Assembly (NCBI RefSeq): GCF_000733125.1
Contig: NZ_JPHU01000003.1
Span: 295,109-359,108, forward strand
Source: Parvularcula oceani
GTDB taxonomy: Bacteria; Pseudomonadota; Alphaproteobacteria; Caulobacterales; Parvularculaceae
DNA: 64,000 nucleotides
Direction: 5' to 3'
In this document: piece by piece, positions 17,446-26,148 of the stretch
How the letters are laid out: every line of letters begins with the position of its first letter
Numbering within the stretch: position 1 is the first letter of the stretch
Notes under the pieces: generated by a model
Told to the model about the DNA's origin: nothing
The model's database searches: none
Seen by the model: only the letters and a program-made list of their open reading frames with translations
Made by a program: the position numbers and the translations under genes

Positions 17446-17621
17446 CCTGACCGGTCGTAGGTTGTTAATGGGAGCGGCGACAGCCCGAGGCAAGGCGGGT
17501 CGCTGCGTTCCGCGGGAGACAGCGATGGATCGGATATCGAGAAGAGGCCTGCACGCCCGGCGCGCCGGGCCCGCTCGCACCGACCGACAGGCGGCAGCGC
17601 AAAGCGCTTGCCGCCTTTTTT
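17446..17621 (+). ncRNA. Candidate structured RNA or long leader upstream of prkA
   Basis: In the 420-bp gap between the peroxiredoxin and prkA genes, cctgaccggtcg (17446-17457) pairs with cgaccgacagg (17581-17591), about 10 bp with one interruption. This encloses an internal stem (gcga/tcgc with cccg/cggg, 17477-17503) and a perfect 16-nt palindrome (17555-17570). A rho-independent terminator follows immediately (17589-17621) and shares 3 nt with the closing helix. No protein frame is convincing. It could be an independent small RNA or a terminated leader of prkA. I recognise no known RNA family (it is not 6S, SRP, RNase P or tmRNA by consensus motifs). Confidence 0.5.
17589..17621 (+). terminator. 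Rho-independent terminator 40 bp upstream of prkA
   Basis: aggcggcagcgc pairs with gcgcttgccgcct (one bulged base), followed by six T. It points toward prkA, so it either ends a separate small RNA or attenuates transcription into prkA. Confidence 0.75.
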
Positions 17622-17661
17622 GTGTTCCGCCCGCGGCCCGCCTTCGGCAGCGAGAGAAAGC

Positions 17662-19623
17662 ATGGGTGGCAGCATGAACGGTGACGGGCTCGACGTCTTC
17701 GACGTCTTCACGAAGGGCTATGAGCGGACCAGGCACGAAACCATGTCGCTGCGGGACTACCTGCTGGCGGCGCGCGACGACCCGATGATGTATGCCTCGC
17801 CGGCCGAGCGCATGATCGCGGCGATCGGCGAGCCGGAATTCGTGGACACATCCAAGGATCCGCGCCTGTCGCGCATCTTCTTCAACCGCACGATCAAGCG
17901 CTATAAGGCGTTCGAGGGCTTTTACGGCATGGAGGACACGATCGAGCGGATCGTGGGCTATTTCCGCCATGCCGCGCAGGGCCTCGAGGAAAAGCGCCAG
18001 GTGCTCTACCTTTTGGGCCCGGTCGGCGGCGGCAAGTCCTCGCTCGCCGAACGCCTGAAGGACCTGATGGAGCAGCATCCCATCTACGTCCTCAAGGCGG
18101 GCGAGCAGATCAGCCCCGTCTTCGAGAGCCCGCTCGGCCTCTTCCAGAGCGGGGACCTCAAGAGCCTGCTCGAGGAGAAATACGGGATCGAGAAGCGGCG
18201 CCTGACGGGCCTGATGAGCCCGTGGGCGGTCAAGCGCCTCGACGAGTATGGCGGCGACATCTCCAAGTTCGAGGTGGTCAAGCTGTGGCCGTCCAAGCTG
18301 CGCCAGATCGCGATCACCAAGACCGAGCCCGGCGACGAGAACAATCAGGACATCTCGGCGCTCGTCGGCAAGGTCGACATCCGCAAGCTCGAACATTTCA
18401 GCCAGGACGACACCGACGCCTATTCCTATTCGGGCGGCCTGTGCATGGCGAACCAGGGGCTTCTCGAATTCGTCGAGATGTTCAAGGCGCCGATCAAGGT
18501 GCTCCACCCCCTGCTCACCGCGACGCAGGAGAGCAATTACGTGGGCACCGAGGCGCTCGGCCCGATCCCCTTCGAGGGGCTGATCCTCGCCCACTCGAAC
18601 GAGAGCGAATGGCAGCAGTTCCGCAATAACCGGAACAATGAGGCGTTCCTCGACCGGATCTCGGTCATCAAGGTGCCCTATTGCCTGCGGCCGACCGAGG
18701 AAACGCGGATCTACGAGAAGCTTCTGGCCTCTTCAGAGCTCTCCGACAGCCCCTGCGCGCCCGAGACCCTGCCCATGCTGGCCAAGTTCTCGGTCCTCAC
18801 GCGGCTGCGCGAGCACGAGAACTCGAACCTCTACTCCAAGATGCGCGTCTATGACGGCGAGAAGATCAAGGACACCGATCCCAAGGCGAAGAGCCATCAG
18901 GAATACAGGGATGCGGCCGGGATCGACGAGGGGATGGACGGCATCTCCACCCGCTTCGCCTTCAAGGTCCTGTCCGAGACCTTCAACTTCGACACCGAGG
19001 AGGTCTCGGCCGACCCGGTCCACCTGATGTATGTGCTCGAGAACGCGATCAAGCGCGAGCAGTTCGAAGGCGAGACCGAGAAGAAATATCTCGAATTCAT
19101 CAAGGCCGAGCTGGCCCCGCGCTATGCCGATTTCATCGGCAAGGAGATCCAGAAGGCCTATCTGGAAAGCTATGGCGAGTACGGACAGAACCTCTTCGAC
19201 CGCTACATCGCCTATGCGGATGCCTGGATCGAGGATCAGGACTTCAAGGACCCCGATACCGGCCAGCTCATGGACCGGAACACGCTCGACCAGGAGCTGT
19301 CCAAGATCGAGAAGCCCGCGGGGATCGCCAACCCCAAGGACTTCCGCAACGAGGTCGTCAAGTTCGCCCTGCGCGCCCGCGCCAACAATGAAGGCCGGAA
19401 CCCGCGCTGGACGAGCTATGAGAAGCTGCGCTCGGTGATCGAGAAGCGGATGTTCACCCAAGTGGAGGACCTGCTGCCCGTGATCTCCTTCGACTCCAAG
19501 AAGGACACCGACACCGCCAAGAAGCACGACGATTTCGTCAGCCGGATGACCGAGCGCGGCTACACGTCGCGGCAGGTTCGCCGCCTCGTCGAATGGTATA
19601 TGAGAGTGAACAAGGCCGGTTGA
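17662..19623 (+). CDS. prkA: PrkA family serine protein kinase
   Basis: A 653-residue PrkA protein: N-terminal AAA+ domain with Walker A GPVGGGKS (119-126), then SALVGKVD-type motifs, LEFVEMFKAPIKVLHPLL and the C-terminal kinase-like region. Family length is about 640-650. In E. coli (YeaG) and Bacillus it acts in nitrogen-starvation or sporulation stress together with YeaH and SpoVR/YcgB. Start ATG 17662 follows GAGAG; ATG 17674 is an alternative. Its usual partners appear 5 kb downstream (24512 and 26145) with unrelated genes between. Confidence 0.95.
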   Translation: MGGSMNGDGLDVFDVFTKGYERTRHETMSLRDYLLAARDDPMMYASPAERMIAAIGEPEFVDTSKDPRLSRIFFNRTIKRYKAFEGFYGMEDTIERIVGYFRHAAQGLEEKRQVLYLLGPVGGGKSSLAERLKDLMEQHPIYVLKAGEQISPVFESPLGLFQSGDLKSLLEEKYGIEKRRLTGLMSPWAVKRLDEYGGDISKFEVVKLWPSKLRQIAITKTEPGDENNQDISALVGKVDIRKLEHFSQDDTDAYSYSGGLCMANQGLLEFVEMFKAPIKVLHPLLTATQESNYVGTEALGPIPFEGLILAHSNESEWQQFRNNRNNEAFLDRISVIKVPYCLRPTEETRIYEKLLASSELSDSPCAPETLPMLAKFSVLTRLREHENSNLYSKMRVYDGEKIKDTDPKAKSHQEYRDAAGIDEGMDGISTRFAFKVLSETFNFDTEEVSADPVHLMYVLENAIKREQFEGETEKKYLEFIKAELAPRYADFIGKEIQKAYLESYGEYGQNLFDRYIAYADAWIEDQDFKDPDTGQLMDRNTLDQELSKIEKPAGIANPKDFRNEVVKFALRARANNEGRNPRWTSYEKLRSVIEKRMFTQVEDLLPVISFDSKKDTDTAKKHDDFVSRMTERGYTSRQVRRLVEWYMRVNKAG

Positions 19624-19636
19624 GCGAAACCGCGCC

Positions 19637-19664
19637 CCGCGGCCCGTCGGTGGACGGGCCGCGG
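19637..19664 (+). terminator. Strong GC hairpin after prkA, no T-run
   Basis: A 12-bp perfect stem (ccgcggcccgtc / gacgggccgcgg) with loop ggtg, 14 bp beyond the prkA stop. Lacking a T-run, it may stabilise the mRNA 3' end rather than terminate alone. Confidence 0.45.
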
Positions 19665-19760
19665 ATGACGCGGGCGTGATCGCTCTTAAGCCCCTGTTCT
19701 ACGGAACATTAACGACAGCCTCCTAGGCTCCCTTCAGTTTTAGGGACTCAAGGGGGACCC

Positions 19761-21044
19761 ATGCCTTCCTATCCGCTTCCTTTCGATGAATCCCGGCGCC
19801 AGCAGGTGCTCGACGCCTCGGGCATTCTCGAAGCGGCCAGCACACTGACCTTCGACCGGATGACCGAGCTCGCCGCGAGCCGCTTCGGCGTCGAGTTCGC
19901 GGCAGTGACGCTGATCGACGATGCGCGGGCGTGCTTCGCCTCGGAGGTCGGCCTGCATACCGAGGAAGCGCCCCGCGACATCGCGTTCTGCGCCTATACC
20001 ATCGTGCAGGACGACCTTCTCGTGCTGCCCGACACGACCGCCGATGCGCGCTTCCGCGACAACCCACTCGTCACCGGGGCGCCTCATATCCGGTTCTACG
20101 CGGGCGCGCCGCTCGTGGTGGAGGGGACCAAGCTGGGCGCTTTCTGCATCCTCGACACCTTCCCGCGCGATGCGCTGACGCCCGAACAGGAGCGCGAGCT
20201 GCGCGCCTTCGCCTCGCTCACGGCGCGCCACATCGAGGCGCACTGGCTGTCGCGGGACAAGGATCTCGACATCCTCGGACAGCTCGAGCGCGAGCAGAGG
20301 CGCGTTGAGGATGCTGCGGGGGAACGCACCCGCTTCGTCTCCCTGGTCAGCCACGAGCTGCGGACGCCCTTGCATGTCGTCAAGGGCTTTGCCGACCTTC
20401 TGCGCCAGGCCGGCGACATGCTCTCCCTAGAAGAGAGAGAAGACTATCTCGACCAGATCGGCGAGGGCAGCGAGCGCCTCTCCAATGTCATCGAGAGTTC
20501 GCTCCGCTTCGCAGCGGCCGAAGGCGGAAGCGTCACGCTGAACGAGGCCACGGTCTCGCCGCGAGCCATTCTCGAGGGCGCCCTTCACACCGCCGCCGTC
20601 GAGGCGACGGAGAAGAAGGTCCGGGTCGAGGTCGAGGCGGAGGCGGGCGACGTCCTGCTCAAGGCCGATCCCGTGCACGCCGAACAGCTGTTCGGCCAGC
20701 TCATCGCGAATGCGGTGAAATATTCGCCCGTAGGCGGCGTCGTCCGGGTCGCGGCCGATCTGGTGGAGGACCAGCTCCGCGTCCGGGTGACCGACAGCGG
20801 CAGCGGCTTTTCCGAACTCGACCCCGAGCGGCTCGTCACGCCCTTCATCGGACCCGAGCCGATCCTGACCCGCAGCAGCGAGGGGCTGGGCTTGGGCCTG
20901 CCGCTCGCATACCGGCTCGCCCGGCTGCACGGGGCGGACATGGAGTTCGAGAATGCCGCAGAAGGCGGCGCGCGCGTGACGGTGATCTTTCCCGCCCACC
21001 GCTCCGTGACGGCGGCCTCGAAGGCGGAAATCCGCTCGGCCTGA
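19761..21044 (+). CDS. GAF-domain sensor histidine kinase
   Basis: A 427-residue soluble kinase. A GAF domain (about 25-160: ASRFGVEFAAVTLIDDARACF, FYAGAPLVVEGTKLGAFCILD) is followed by a HisKA dimerisation helix with phospho-acceptor H198 in SHELRTP. The HATPase domain shows an N-box (QLIANAVKYSP), a G1 box DSGSGFSE and G2 GLGLGLPLAYRLA. No membrane segment or receiver domain is present, and no response-regulator gene is adjacent, so the partner is elsewhere. It sits inside the split prkA...yeaH locus. Confidence 0.92.
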   Translation: MPSYPLPFDESRRQQVLDASGILEAASTLTFDRMTELAASRFGVEFAAVTLIDDARACFASEVGLHTEEAPRDIAFCAYTIVQDDLLVLPDTTADARFRDNPLVTGAPHIRFYAGAPLVVEGTKLGAFCILDTFPRDALTPEQERELRAFASLTARHIEAHWLSRDKDLDILGQLEREQRRVEDAAGERTRFVSLVSHELRTPLHVVKGFADLLRQAGDMLSLEEREDYLDQIGEGSERLSNVIESSLRFAAAEGGSVTLNEATVSPRAILEGALHTAAVEATEKKVRVEVEAEAGDVLLKADPVHAEQLFGQLIANAVKYSPVGGVVRVAADLVEDQLRVRVTDSGSGFSELDPERLVTPFIGPEPILTRSSEGLGLGLPLAYRLARLHGADMEFENAAEGGARVTVIFPAHRSVTAASKAEIRSA

Positions 21045-21152
21045 GCCCCTCTCCCCAGATCGCGGCGATCCGCGCCTCGTGCGGTCCCTTCGCCCGCCGT
21101 CCCTGACGTGTTAACCGGGATCTTCCATCCTGCCCCAGCCTGGAAGATCGCC

Positions 21153-22013
21153 ATGTCCGAGACATTGAAGACGGCCGTCCGCAGCCTCTACGGCGCAACC
21201 GCCCGCGGCGCAGCCTCCGCCCAGAGGGACGGCGCCGCGCGCGTCGCGGCCGCCTTCGGCTATTCGCCCGAAGAGCTCGCCGCGCTCCCCGAAGGCGCCA
21301 ATCTCGGCCTGTCCTGCGGCAATCCGACCGCCACCGCGAAGCTGCGCGAGGGCGAGACCGTGCTGGATCTCGGCTCCGGCGGAGGCCTCGACGTCTTCCT
21401 CGCCGCCAAGGCGGTCGGGCCGACTGGCCGCGCCATCGGGCTCGACATGACCCAGGACATGATCGACCTCGCCCGCAGGAACGCGGAAAGGGGCGGGCAC
21501 GGCAATGCCGAATTCGTTCTCGGCGACATCGAGGACATGCCGATCGGGACCGGCACCGTGGACTGCATCGTCTCGAACTGCGTGCTCAATCTCTGCCCGG
21601 ACAAGGGAGCCGCCTTCGCGGAGATGGCGCGCGTGCTGAAGCCGGGCGGCCGCCTCGCGATCAGCGACATCGCGCTGAAGCAGGACCTGCCCCCGGCGCT
21701 CAAAGAGAGCGTCGCGGCCTATGTCGGCTGCATCGCGGGCGCGATCTCGAAGGAGGATTTCACCGAAGGCCTCCTCGCCGCCGGCTTCTCGGACGTTACG
21801 ATCACCGAGGACGGCAGCGACCTCAACGCCTATGGCGAAGTGGAGGGCCAGTCGGCCTGCTGCTCCCCGGCCGCCGCGCCGGAAGCCTCGTCCTGCTGCG
21901 GACCCGCCGCCGATCAGGGCGACGCGCATGACGCCCTGCGCGAGACCATGGCCGCCTACGACCTCAACGACTATGCCGCCTCGGTGAAGGTCTTCGCGGT
22001 GAAGCCCCGCTGA
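21153..22013 (+). CDS. arsM: Arsenite methyltransferase
   Basis: A 286-residue SAM-dependent methyltransferase. SAM motif LDLGSGGGLDVFLAA (71-85), then GLDMTQDMIDLARRNA and DIEDMPI. Arsenite-binding cysteines conserved in ArsM are C55 (LSCGNP), C143 (SNCVLNLC) and C193 (YVGCIAGAIS); the fourth, N-terminal Cys seen in some ArsMs is absent. The C-terminal domain carries paired cysteines (ACCSP, SCCGP). It converts As(III) to methylated arsenicals. ATG 21153 is chosen from the family N-terminus (SLYGATAR). Its stop overlaps the next start (TGATG), showing coupling to the radical SAM gene. Confidence 0.93.
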   Translation: MSETLKTAVRSLYGATARGAASAQRDGAARVAAAFGYSPEELAALPEGANLGLSCGNPTATAKLREGETVLDLGSGGGLDVFLAAKAVGPTGRAIGLDMTQDMIDLARRNAERGGHGNAEFVLGDIEDMPIGTGTVDCIVSNCVLNLCPDKGAAFAEMARVLKPGGRLAISDIALKQDLPPALKESVAAYVGCIAGAISKEDFTEGLLAAGFSDVTITEDGSDLNAYGEVEGQSACCSPAAAPEASSCCGPAADQGDAHDALRETMAAYDLNDYAASVKVFAVKPR

Positions 22014-22948
22014 TGGCCGATGGCGCGCCGCATCCGGGCAAATTCGAGGACCCGGTCCTCACGGCCAAGGGCGAGAGGCGGGCCAGCGTGCCGCTGCGCA
22101 GGCTCGACACGCTGTGGCTGAACACCGGCACGCTCTGCAATATCGCCTGCGAGGGCTGCTATATCGAGAGCACGCCCAAGAATGACGCGCTCGTCTATCT
22201 CTCGCTGAGCGATGCTTTGCCCTTCCTCGACGAGGCGCGGGAGATGGGCACGCGCGAGGTCGGGATCACGGGCGGCGAGCCCTTCATGAATCCCGACATT
22301 CTCGGCATTCTGGAAGCGGCGCTGGATCGGGGCTTCGAAGTCCTCGTCCTGACCAATGCCATGCGGCCGATGATGCGTCCGCGCGTGCAAAGGGGGCTCC
22401 TCGCCCTGCCGCCCGAAAAGAGGGCGCACCTCACCCTGCGCGTCAGCCTCGACCATCACTCTCAGGCACTGCACGACCGGGAGCGCGGCGAGGGCAGCTT
22501 CGCCAGGGCGGTGGAAGGCATGACATGGCTGCATGAGCGGGGCTTCCGGCTCGCCGTGGCGGGGCGCACCGTCTTCGGGGAGGACGAGGCCGATGCGCGA
22601 AGAGGCTATGCGGACATGCTCGAAGGCCTCGGGATCGACCTCGACGTCACCGACCCCAAGGCCCTCGTCCTCTTTCCCGAGATGCGGCCCGGCGACGATC
22701 CGCCGGAGATCACCACGGCCTGCTGGGGCATTCTCGGCAAGAAGCCAGAGGACATCATGTGCGCCTCCTCGCGCATGGTGGTCCGACGCAAGGGAGCCGA
22801 GGCGCCGGTCGTCCTCTCCTGCACGCTCATCGCCTATGACGAGCGCTTCGAGATGGGCGGGACCCTGAAAGAGGCAGCGCGCCCCGTCGCGCTCAACCAT
22901 CCCTGGTGCGCGACCTTCTGCGTTCTCGGCGGCGCCAGCTGCTCCTGA
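22013..22948 (+). CDS. Radical SAM protein coupled to arsM
   Basis: A 311-residue radical SAM enzyme: the [4Fe-4S]/SAM site is CNIACEGC (C42, C46, C49), with GGE motif ITGGEPFMNPD and a following VLTNAMRP strand. Extra cysteines near the C-terminus (ACWGI, MCASS, SCTL, WCATFC, SC) could bind an auxiliary cluster. It starts at the overlapping TGATG of the arsM stop, so it is translated with arsM. It has the canonical CX3CX2C motif, so it is not the non-canonical ArsL type, and I cannot equate it with cyanobacterial ArsS by sequence. A role in further arsenical modification is inferred from context only. Confidence 0.85.
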   Translation: MADGAPHPGKFEDPVLTAKGERRASVPLRRLDTLWLNTGTLCNIACEGCYIESTPKNDALVYLSLSDALPFLDEAREMGTREVGITGGEPFMNPDILGILEAALDRGFEVLVLTNAMRPMMRPRVQRGLLALPPEKRAHLTLRVSLDHHSQALHDRERGEGSFARAVEGMTWLHERGFRLAVAGRTVFGEDEADARRGYADMLEGLGIDLDVTDPKALVLFPEMRPGDDPPEITTACWGILGKKPEDIMCASSRMVVRRKGAEAPVVLSCTLIAYDERFEMGGTLKEAARPVALNHPWCATFCVLGGASCS

Positions 22949-22986
22949 CTTGATGAGGCGGCGGGAAGGCCGCTACGCCGGACACC

Positions 22987-23763
22987 GTGCCCGACACCCG
23001 CCCGCCCCTCTCCGCCTATATCCGCACGCTGGACGAGGCCGACCACATCGAGGAGGTCGTCCGCGCCGCGCTCGCGGTCGCGCGGCAGGTCGTCGTGGTG
23101 GATTCGGGCTCGACCGACGGCACGCCGGATCTCGCCGAGGCGGCGGGGGCGCGCGTCTTCACCCGCGACTGGCAGGGCAGCGGAAAGCAGAAGCGCATCG
23201 CCGAAGAGCTCTGCCGGCATGACTGGCTCCTCGACCTCGACGGAGACGAGGTCGTCTCCCCTGCCCTCGCCGGCAGCATCGCGAAGCTGTTCGAGAACGG
23301 AGAGCCGCCCGAGCCGGTCTACGCCCTGCCCTGGGTCATCGTGCCGCCCTTCGGCGCGCCCTGGCACGAGGTCGACCGCGCCTTCCGCGCCAAGCTCTAT
23401 GACCGCCGCCGCATCCGCATTCCCGACCACCCGGCCTGGGACCAGCTCGAAGTCGACAAGAACCGCGCGCCGCGCCTCGAAGGCCCGCTCTACCACCACG
23501 CCTTCGAGGATATCGGCGATCTGACCCGCAAGGTGGAGCGCAACATGACCGGCCGCGCGCGCGGCGTCGCGCAGAAGCCCAAAGGGGTGCTCGCGCTCCG
23601 CATCGTCTTCGGCATGCCGGTCTATTTCCTCAAGCGCTATCTCCTGAAGGGTCTGTTCCGCAAAGGGGTCTACGGCTTCGCCTTCTGCGTCGCGCAGGCC
23701 TATGGCCGCTGGCTCAAGGACGTGAAGCTCTATGAGCGGCATCTGAGAGACGAGACGGAATGA
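22987..23763 (+). CDS. Family 2 glycosyltransferase (WaaE/KdtX-like)
   Basis: A 258-residue GT2 enzyme of the group adding sugars to lipopolysaccharide inner core: SAYIRTLDEADHIEEVV, VVVVDSGSTDGTPDLAEAAG, WQGSGKQKRIAEEL, WLLDLDGDEVVSP (metal/nucleotide-sugar motif D-x-D type) and a basic, membrane-proximal C-terminus (VYFLKRYLLKGLFRKGVYGF). GTG 22987 is taken as start; the Shine-Dalgarno is weak. It follows the radical SAM gene by 38 bp and overlaps the next gene by 4 nt (ATGA). The acceptor could be lipid A core or, speculatively, a modified arsenical. Confidence 0.85.
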   Translation: MPDTRPPLSAYIRTLDEADHIEEVVRAALAVARQVVVVDSGSTDGTPDLAEAAGARVFTRDWQGSGKQKRIAEELCRHDWLLDLDGDEVVSPALAGSIAKLFENGEPPEPVYALPWVIVPPFGAPWHEVDRAFRAKLYDRRRIRIPDHPAWDQLEVDKNRAPRLEGPLYHHAFEDIGDLTRKVERNMTGRARGVAQKPKGVLALRIVFGMPVYFLKRYLLKGLFRKGVYGFAFCVAQAYGRWLKDVKLYERHLRDETE

Positions 23764-24458
23764 AGTTCCTGCTGCCAGAAGACTTCGCGACGCCCAAGGG
23801 CCGCAGGCGCGCCTGGCGCTCGCTCCTCCTCGACGATCATGGCGTGCTGCGCACGGTCTATGACAACACGCACCGCCTGTCGGAGGAGATGTGGCGGAGT
23901 TATCAGCCTTCGCCCGGCCGGATCGCGCGCTGGTCGCGCCTCGGCGTGCGCACCATCGTCAATCTGCGCGGCCTGCGGAACCACGAGCGCCAGCCGGGCT
24001 TCTATTTTCTCGAAGAGGAGGCAGCGAAGCGCCACGGCATCCGCCTCGTCAATTTCCGCGCCTATAGCCGCGAGGCGCCGAAGCCGGAGTTCATCCTCGG
24101 CCTCGCGGAGCTGTTCGACAGCATCGAATATCCGGCCCTGCTGCACTGCAAGTCCGGCGCGGACAGGGCGGGCCTCGCCTCCGCGCTCTACCTCTTCCTT
24201 CGTGCGGAGCGGCCGCTCGACGAGGCGCTCCAGCAGCTCACCTTCCGCTACGGCCATGTCCGGCACGGCAAGACGGGCGTGCTGGGCGCCTTCTTCGACG
24301 CCTATCGCGCGGCGGCGCGGGCCGAGGGCGCGGCCGAGACGCCGGAGCATTTCCTGTCTTGGGTCCGCGAGGAGTACGACCGCGATGCGGTGCAGGCGGC
24401 GTTCCGTCCGACCACGCTCGGGGCGTTGCTGACGGAGCACGTTCTTCGACGCGAATAG
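23760..24458 (+). CDS. Dual-specificity / tyrosine phosphatase-like protein
   Basis: A 232-residue protein with the Cys-phosphatase loop HCKSGADRAG (HCx5R) preceded by TIVNLRGLRNHERQPGFYFLEEEAA and followed by helical LYLFLRAERPLDEA. Alphaproteobacterial homologues are often encoded beside lipopolysaccharide glycosyltransferases. Substrate may be a phosphoprotein or a phospho-sugar/inositide. It is coupled to the glycosyltransferase by an ATGA overlap and ends 53 bp before yeaH. Confidence 0.85.
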   Translation: MKFLLPEDFATPKGRRRAWRSLLLDDHGVLRTVYDNTHRLSEEMWRSYQPSPGRIARWSRLGVRTIVNLRGLRNHERQPGFYFLEEEAAKRHGIRLVNFRAYSREAPKPEFILGLAELFDSIEYPALLHCKSGADRAGLASALYLFLRAERPLDEALQQLTFRYGHVRHGKTGVLGAFFDAYRAAARAEGAAETPEHFLSWVREEYDRDAVQAAFRPTTLGALLTEHVLRRE

Positions 24459-24511
24459 GAATTTGCGCACGAGTTAATGCGTGGAGGCGCTTTTCACGCT
24501 AAGCTCTGCTC

Positions 24512-25822
24512 ATGTCGCATTTCATCGACCGCCGATTGAACCCCAAGGGGAAGTCTCTCGGGAACCGGCAACGCTTCCTGCGAAGGGCGCGCGGGCAGAT
24601 CAAGGAAGCGGTGAACCGCTCTCTTCGCGACCGTTCGGTCAAGGAGCTCGACCGCTCCGGCAAGGTGTCGATTCCGTCGAAATCGACCGCCGAGCCGCGC
24701 TTCCGCCTCGACCCCGCCTCGGGCCGGCGCGAGCATGTCCATCCGGGGAACAAGGACTTCCAGGCCGGCGACCGCTTGCGAAAACCGCCCCAGGGCGGCG
24801 GGCGCGGCGGCAAGGATGCCTCGGACTCGGGCGATGGCGAAGACAGCTTCAGCTTCACCCTGACCCGCGACGAGTTCCTCGATGTCTTCTTCGAGGACCT
24901 GGAACTGCCCAACATGGTCAAGACCTCGCTCAAGCAGGACACGGCCTTCCGCTATCGCCGGGCGGGCGTGACCTCTGTCGGGGCGCCGACCAATCTCAAC
25001 CTCGTCCGCACCATGCGCAACGCGCATGGCCGCAGGCTCGCCCTCAAGCGTCCTTCGACGGAAGAGATCAACGAGCTGAAAGAGCGCCTCTTCACGCTCG
25101 AAAGCATCGCTCAGCCGACCAGGAAACAGATCGCCGAGAAGAAACAGGTCCTGGCAAGGCTCGAGGAGCTTGAGGCGCGCCGCCGCTGGGCGCCCTTCAT
25201 CGACCCGCTCGACGTCCGCTACAACGCCTTCCAGCCCGAGCCCGTGCCGACCACGGCGGCGGTCATGTTCTGCCTGATGGACGTCTCGGGCTCGATGGGC
25301 GAGCGCGAGAAGGACCTCGCCAAGCGCTTCTACATGCTGCTCTATCTCTTCCTTACCCGGAAATACGAGAAGGTGGAGGTGGTCTTCATCCGCCACACCC
25401 ACCATGCAGAGGAAGTGGACGAGGAGACCTTCTTCTATTCGCGCCAGTCGGGCGGCACGATCGTCTCGACCGCGATCGAGGTGATGCAGCAGATCCAGAA
25501 GGAGCGGTATCCGGCGGGCCAGTGGAACCTGTACGTCGCGCAGGCCTCGGACGGCTATACCCAGTCGGGCGACGCCCAGCGCTGCGTGCAGCTCCTGAAC
25601 GAAGAAGTGCTGCCGATCCTTCAGTACTACGCCTATATCGAGATCCTGGACGAGCGCGAGATGGACGTCTTCTCCGACCCCGATGCGGGCGCCGAGCTCT
25701 GGCGCGCCTATCGCTCGATCAGCGATCCCTGCTTCGCCCAGACGCGGATCGCGCATCCCAGGGACATCTTCCCGGTGTTCCGCGAGCTGTTCGCGAAAGA
25801 CAGGAAGGGGGCCGCAGCATGA
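24512..25822 (+). CDS. yeaH: YeaH/DUF444 family VWA-domain protein
   Basis: A 436-residue protein of the DUF444 family. The N-terminus HFIDRRLNPKGKSLGNRQRF is the family hallmark, followed by a basic region and a von Willebrand A domain whose MIDAS motif is DVSGSMG (about residue 257). It works with PrkA and SpoVR/YcgB in stress adaptation (known from E. coli YeaGH). Its last codons overlap the start of the inserted small gene at 25819 by 4 nt (ATGA). Confidence 0.94.
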   Translation: MSHFIDRRLNPKGKSLGNRQRFLRRARGQIKEAVNRSLRDRSVKELDRSGKVSIPSKSTAEPRFRLDPASGRREHVHPGNKDFQAGDRLRKPPQGGGRGGKDASDSGDGEDSFSFTLTRDEFLDVFFEDLELPNMVKTSLKQDTAFRYRRAGVTSVGAPTNLNLVRTMRNAHGRRLALKRPSTEEINELKERLFTLESIAQPTRKQIAEKKQVLARLEELEARRRWAPFIDPLDVRYNAFQPEPVPTTAAVMFCLMDVSGSMGEREKDLAKRFYMLLYLFLTRKYEKVEVVFIRHTHHAEEVDEETFFYSRQSGGTIVSTAIEVMQQIQKERYPAGQWNLYVAQASDGYTQSGDAQRCVQLLNEEVLPILQYYAYIEILDEREMDVFSDPDAGAELWRAYRSISDPCFAQTRIAHPRDIFPVFRELFAKDRKGAAA

Positions 25823-26148
25823 GCGCACGAGTCCTCAAGAAACCTGTTCCCGATGCATGGCTATCATTCAGTCGGATGCTGCATCAGGATTGGTTGTACG
25901 GATATGATCTCACCGACGACCAAGCGCTTCGGCAGGTTCTGACCGATACCGTTAAAGGTCTTGGCAAGGCTGAAAGCCGCGAGCTTCTGTCTTTGACAAG
26001 CGAATTACTCCGAGAGGCTGAAGGCGGCGGCGATTATAAACGGGCGTTCAAACATCTTCAGTATGCAGAAATATATGTTAGCCCGCCGAAGAATTTCTTC
26101 GAAGATCTCTTTTCTGTGTTGAGTGAGGTAGAAGGAACGACGAGATGA
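25819..26148 (+). CDS. Small AT-richer insert gene, possible CDI immunity-like protein
   Basis: A 109-residue protein between yeaH and spoVR, overlapping both neighbours by exactly 4 nt (ATGA at each end). Its helical sequence with SRMLHQDWLYGYD...LTDDQALRQVL resembles the 'HQDW' immunity proteins of contact-dependent growth-inhibition systems (CdiI_2-like); this is by eye and uncertain. Codon use differs sharply from neighbours (TTA, ATA, GTA, AAA, TAT frequent), and GC is near one half. The same octamer ATGAGCGC begins this gene (25819) and spoVR (26145), so the gene looks like a clean insertion that duplicated the old yeaH-spoVR junction. No toxin gene is near. Confidence 0.6.
   Translation: MSARVLKKPVPDAWLSFSRMLHQDWLYGYDLTDDQALRQVLTDTVKGLGKAESRELLSLTSELLREAEGGGDYKRAFKHLQYAEIYVSPPKNFFEDLFSVLSEVEGTTR

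Noticed and set aside
17242..18594. Open frame extending the peroxiredoxin upstream to about 660 codons on the minus strand
   Set aside because: The extension is antisense to prkA and has no protein-like motifs; the peroxiredoxin has its own ATG and AAGGAGG at 17241.
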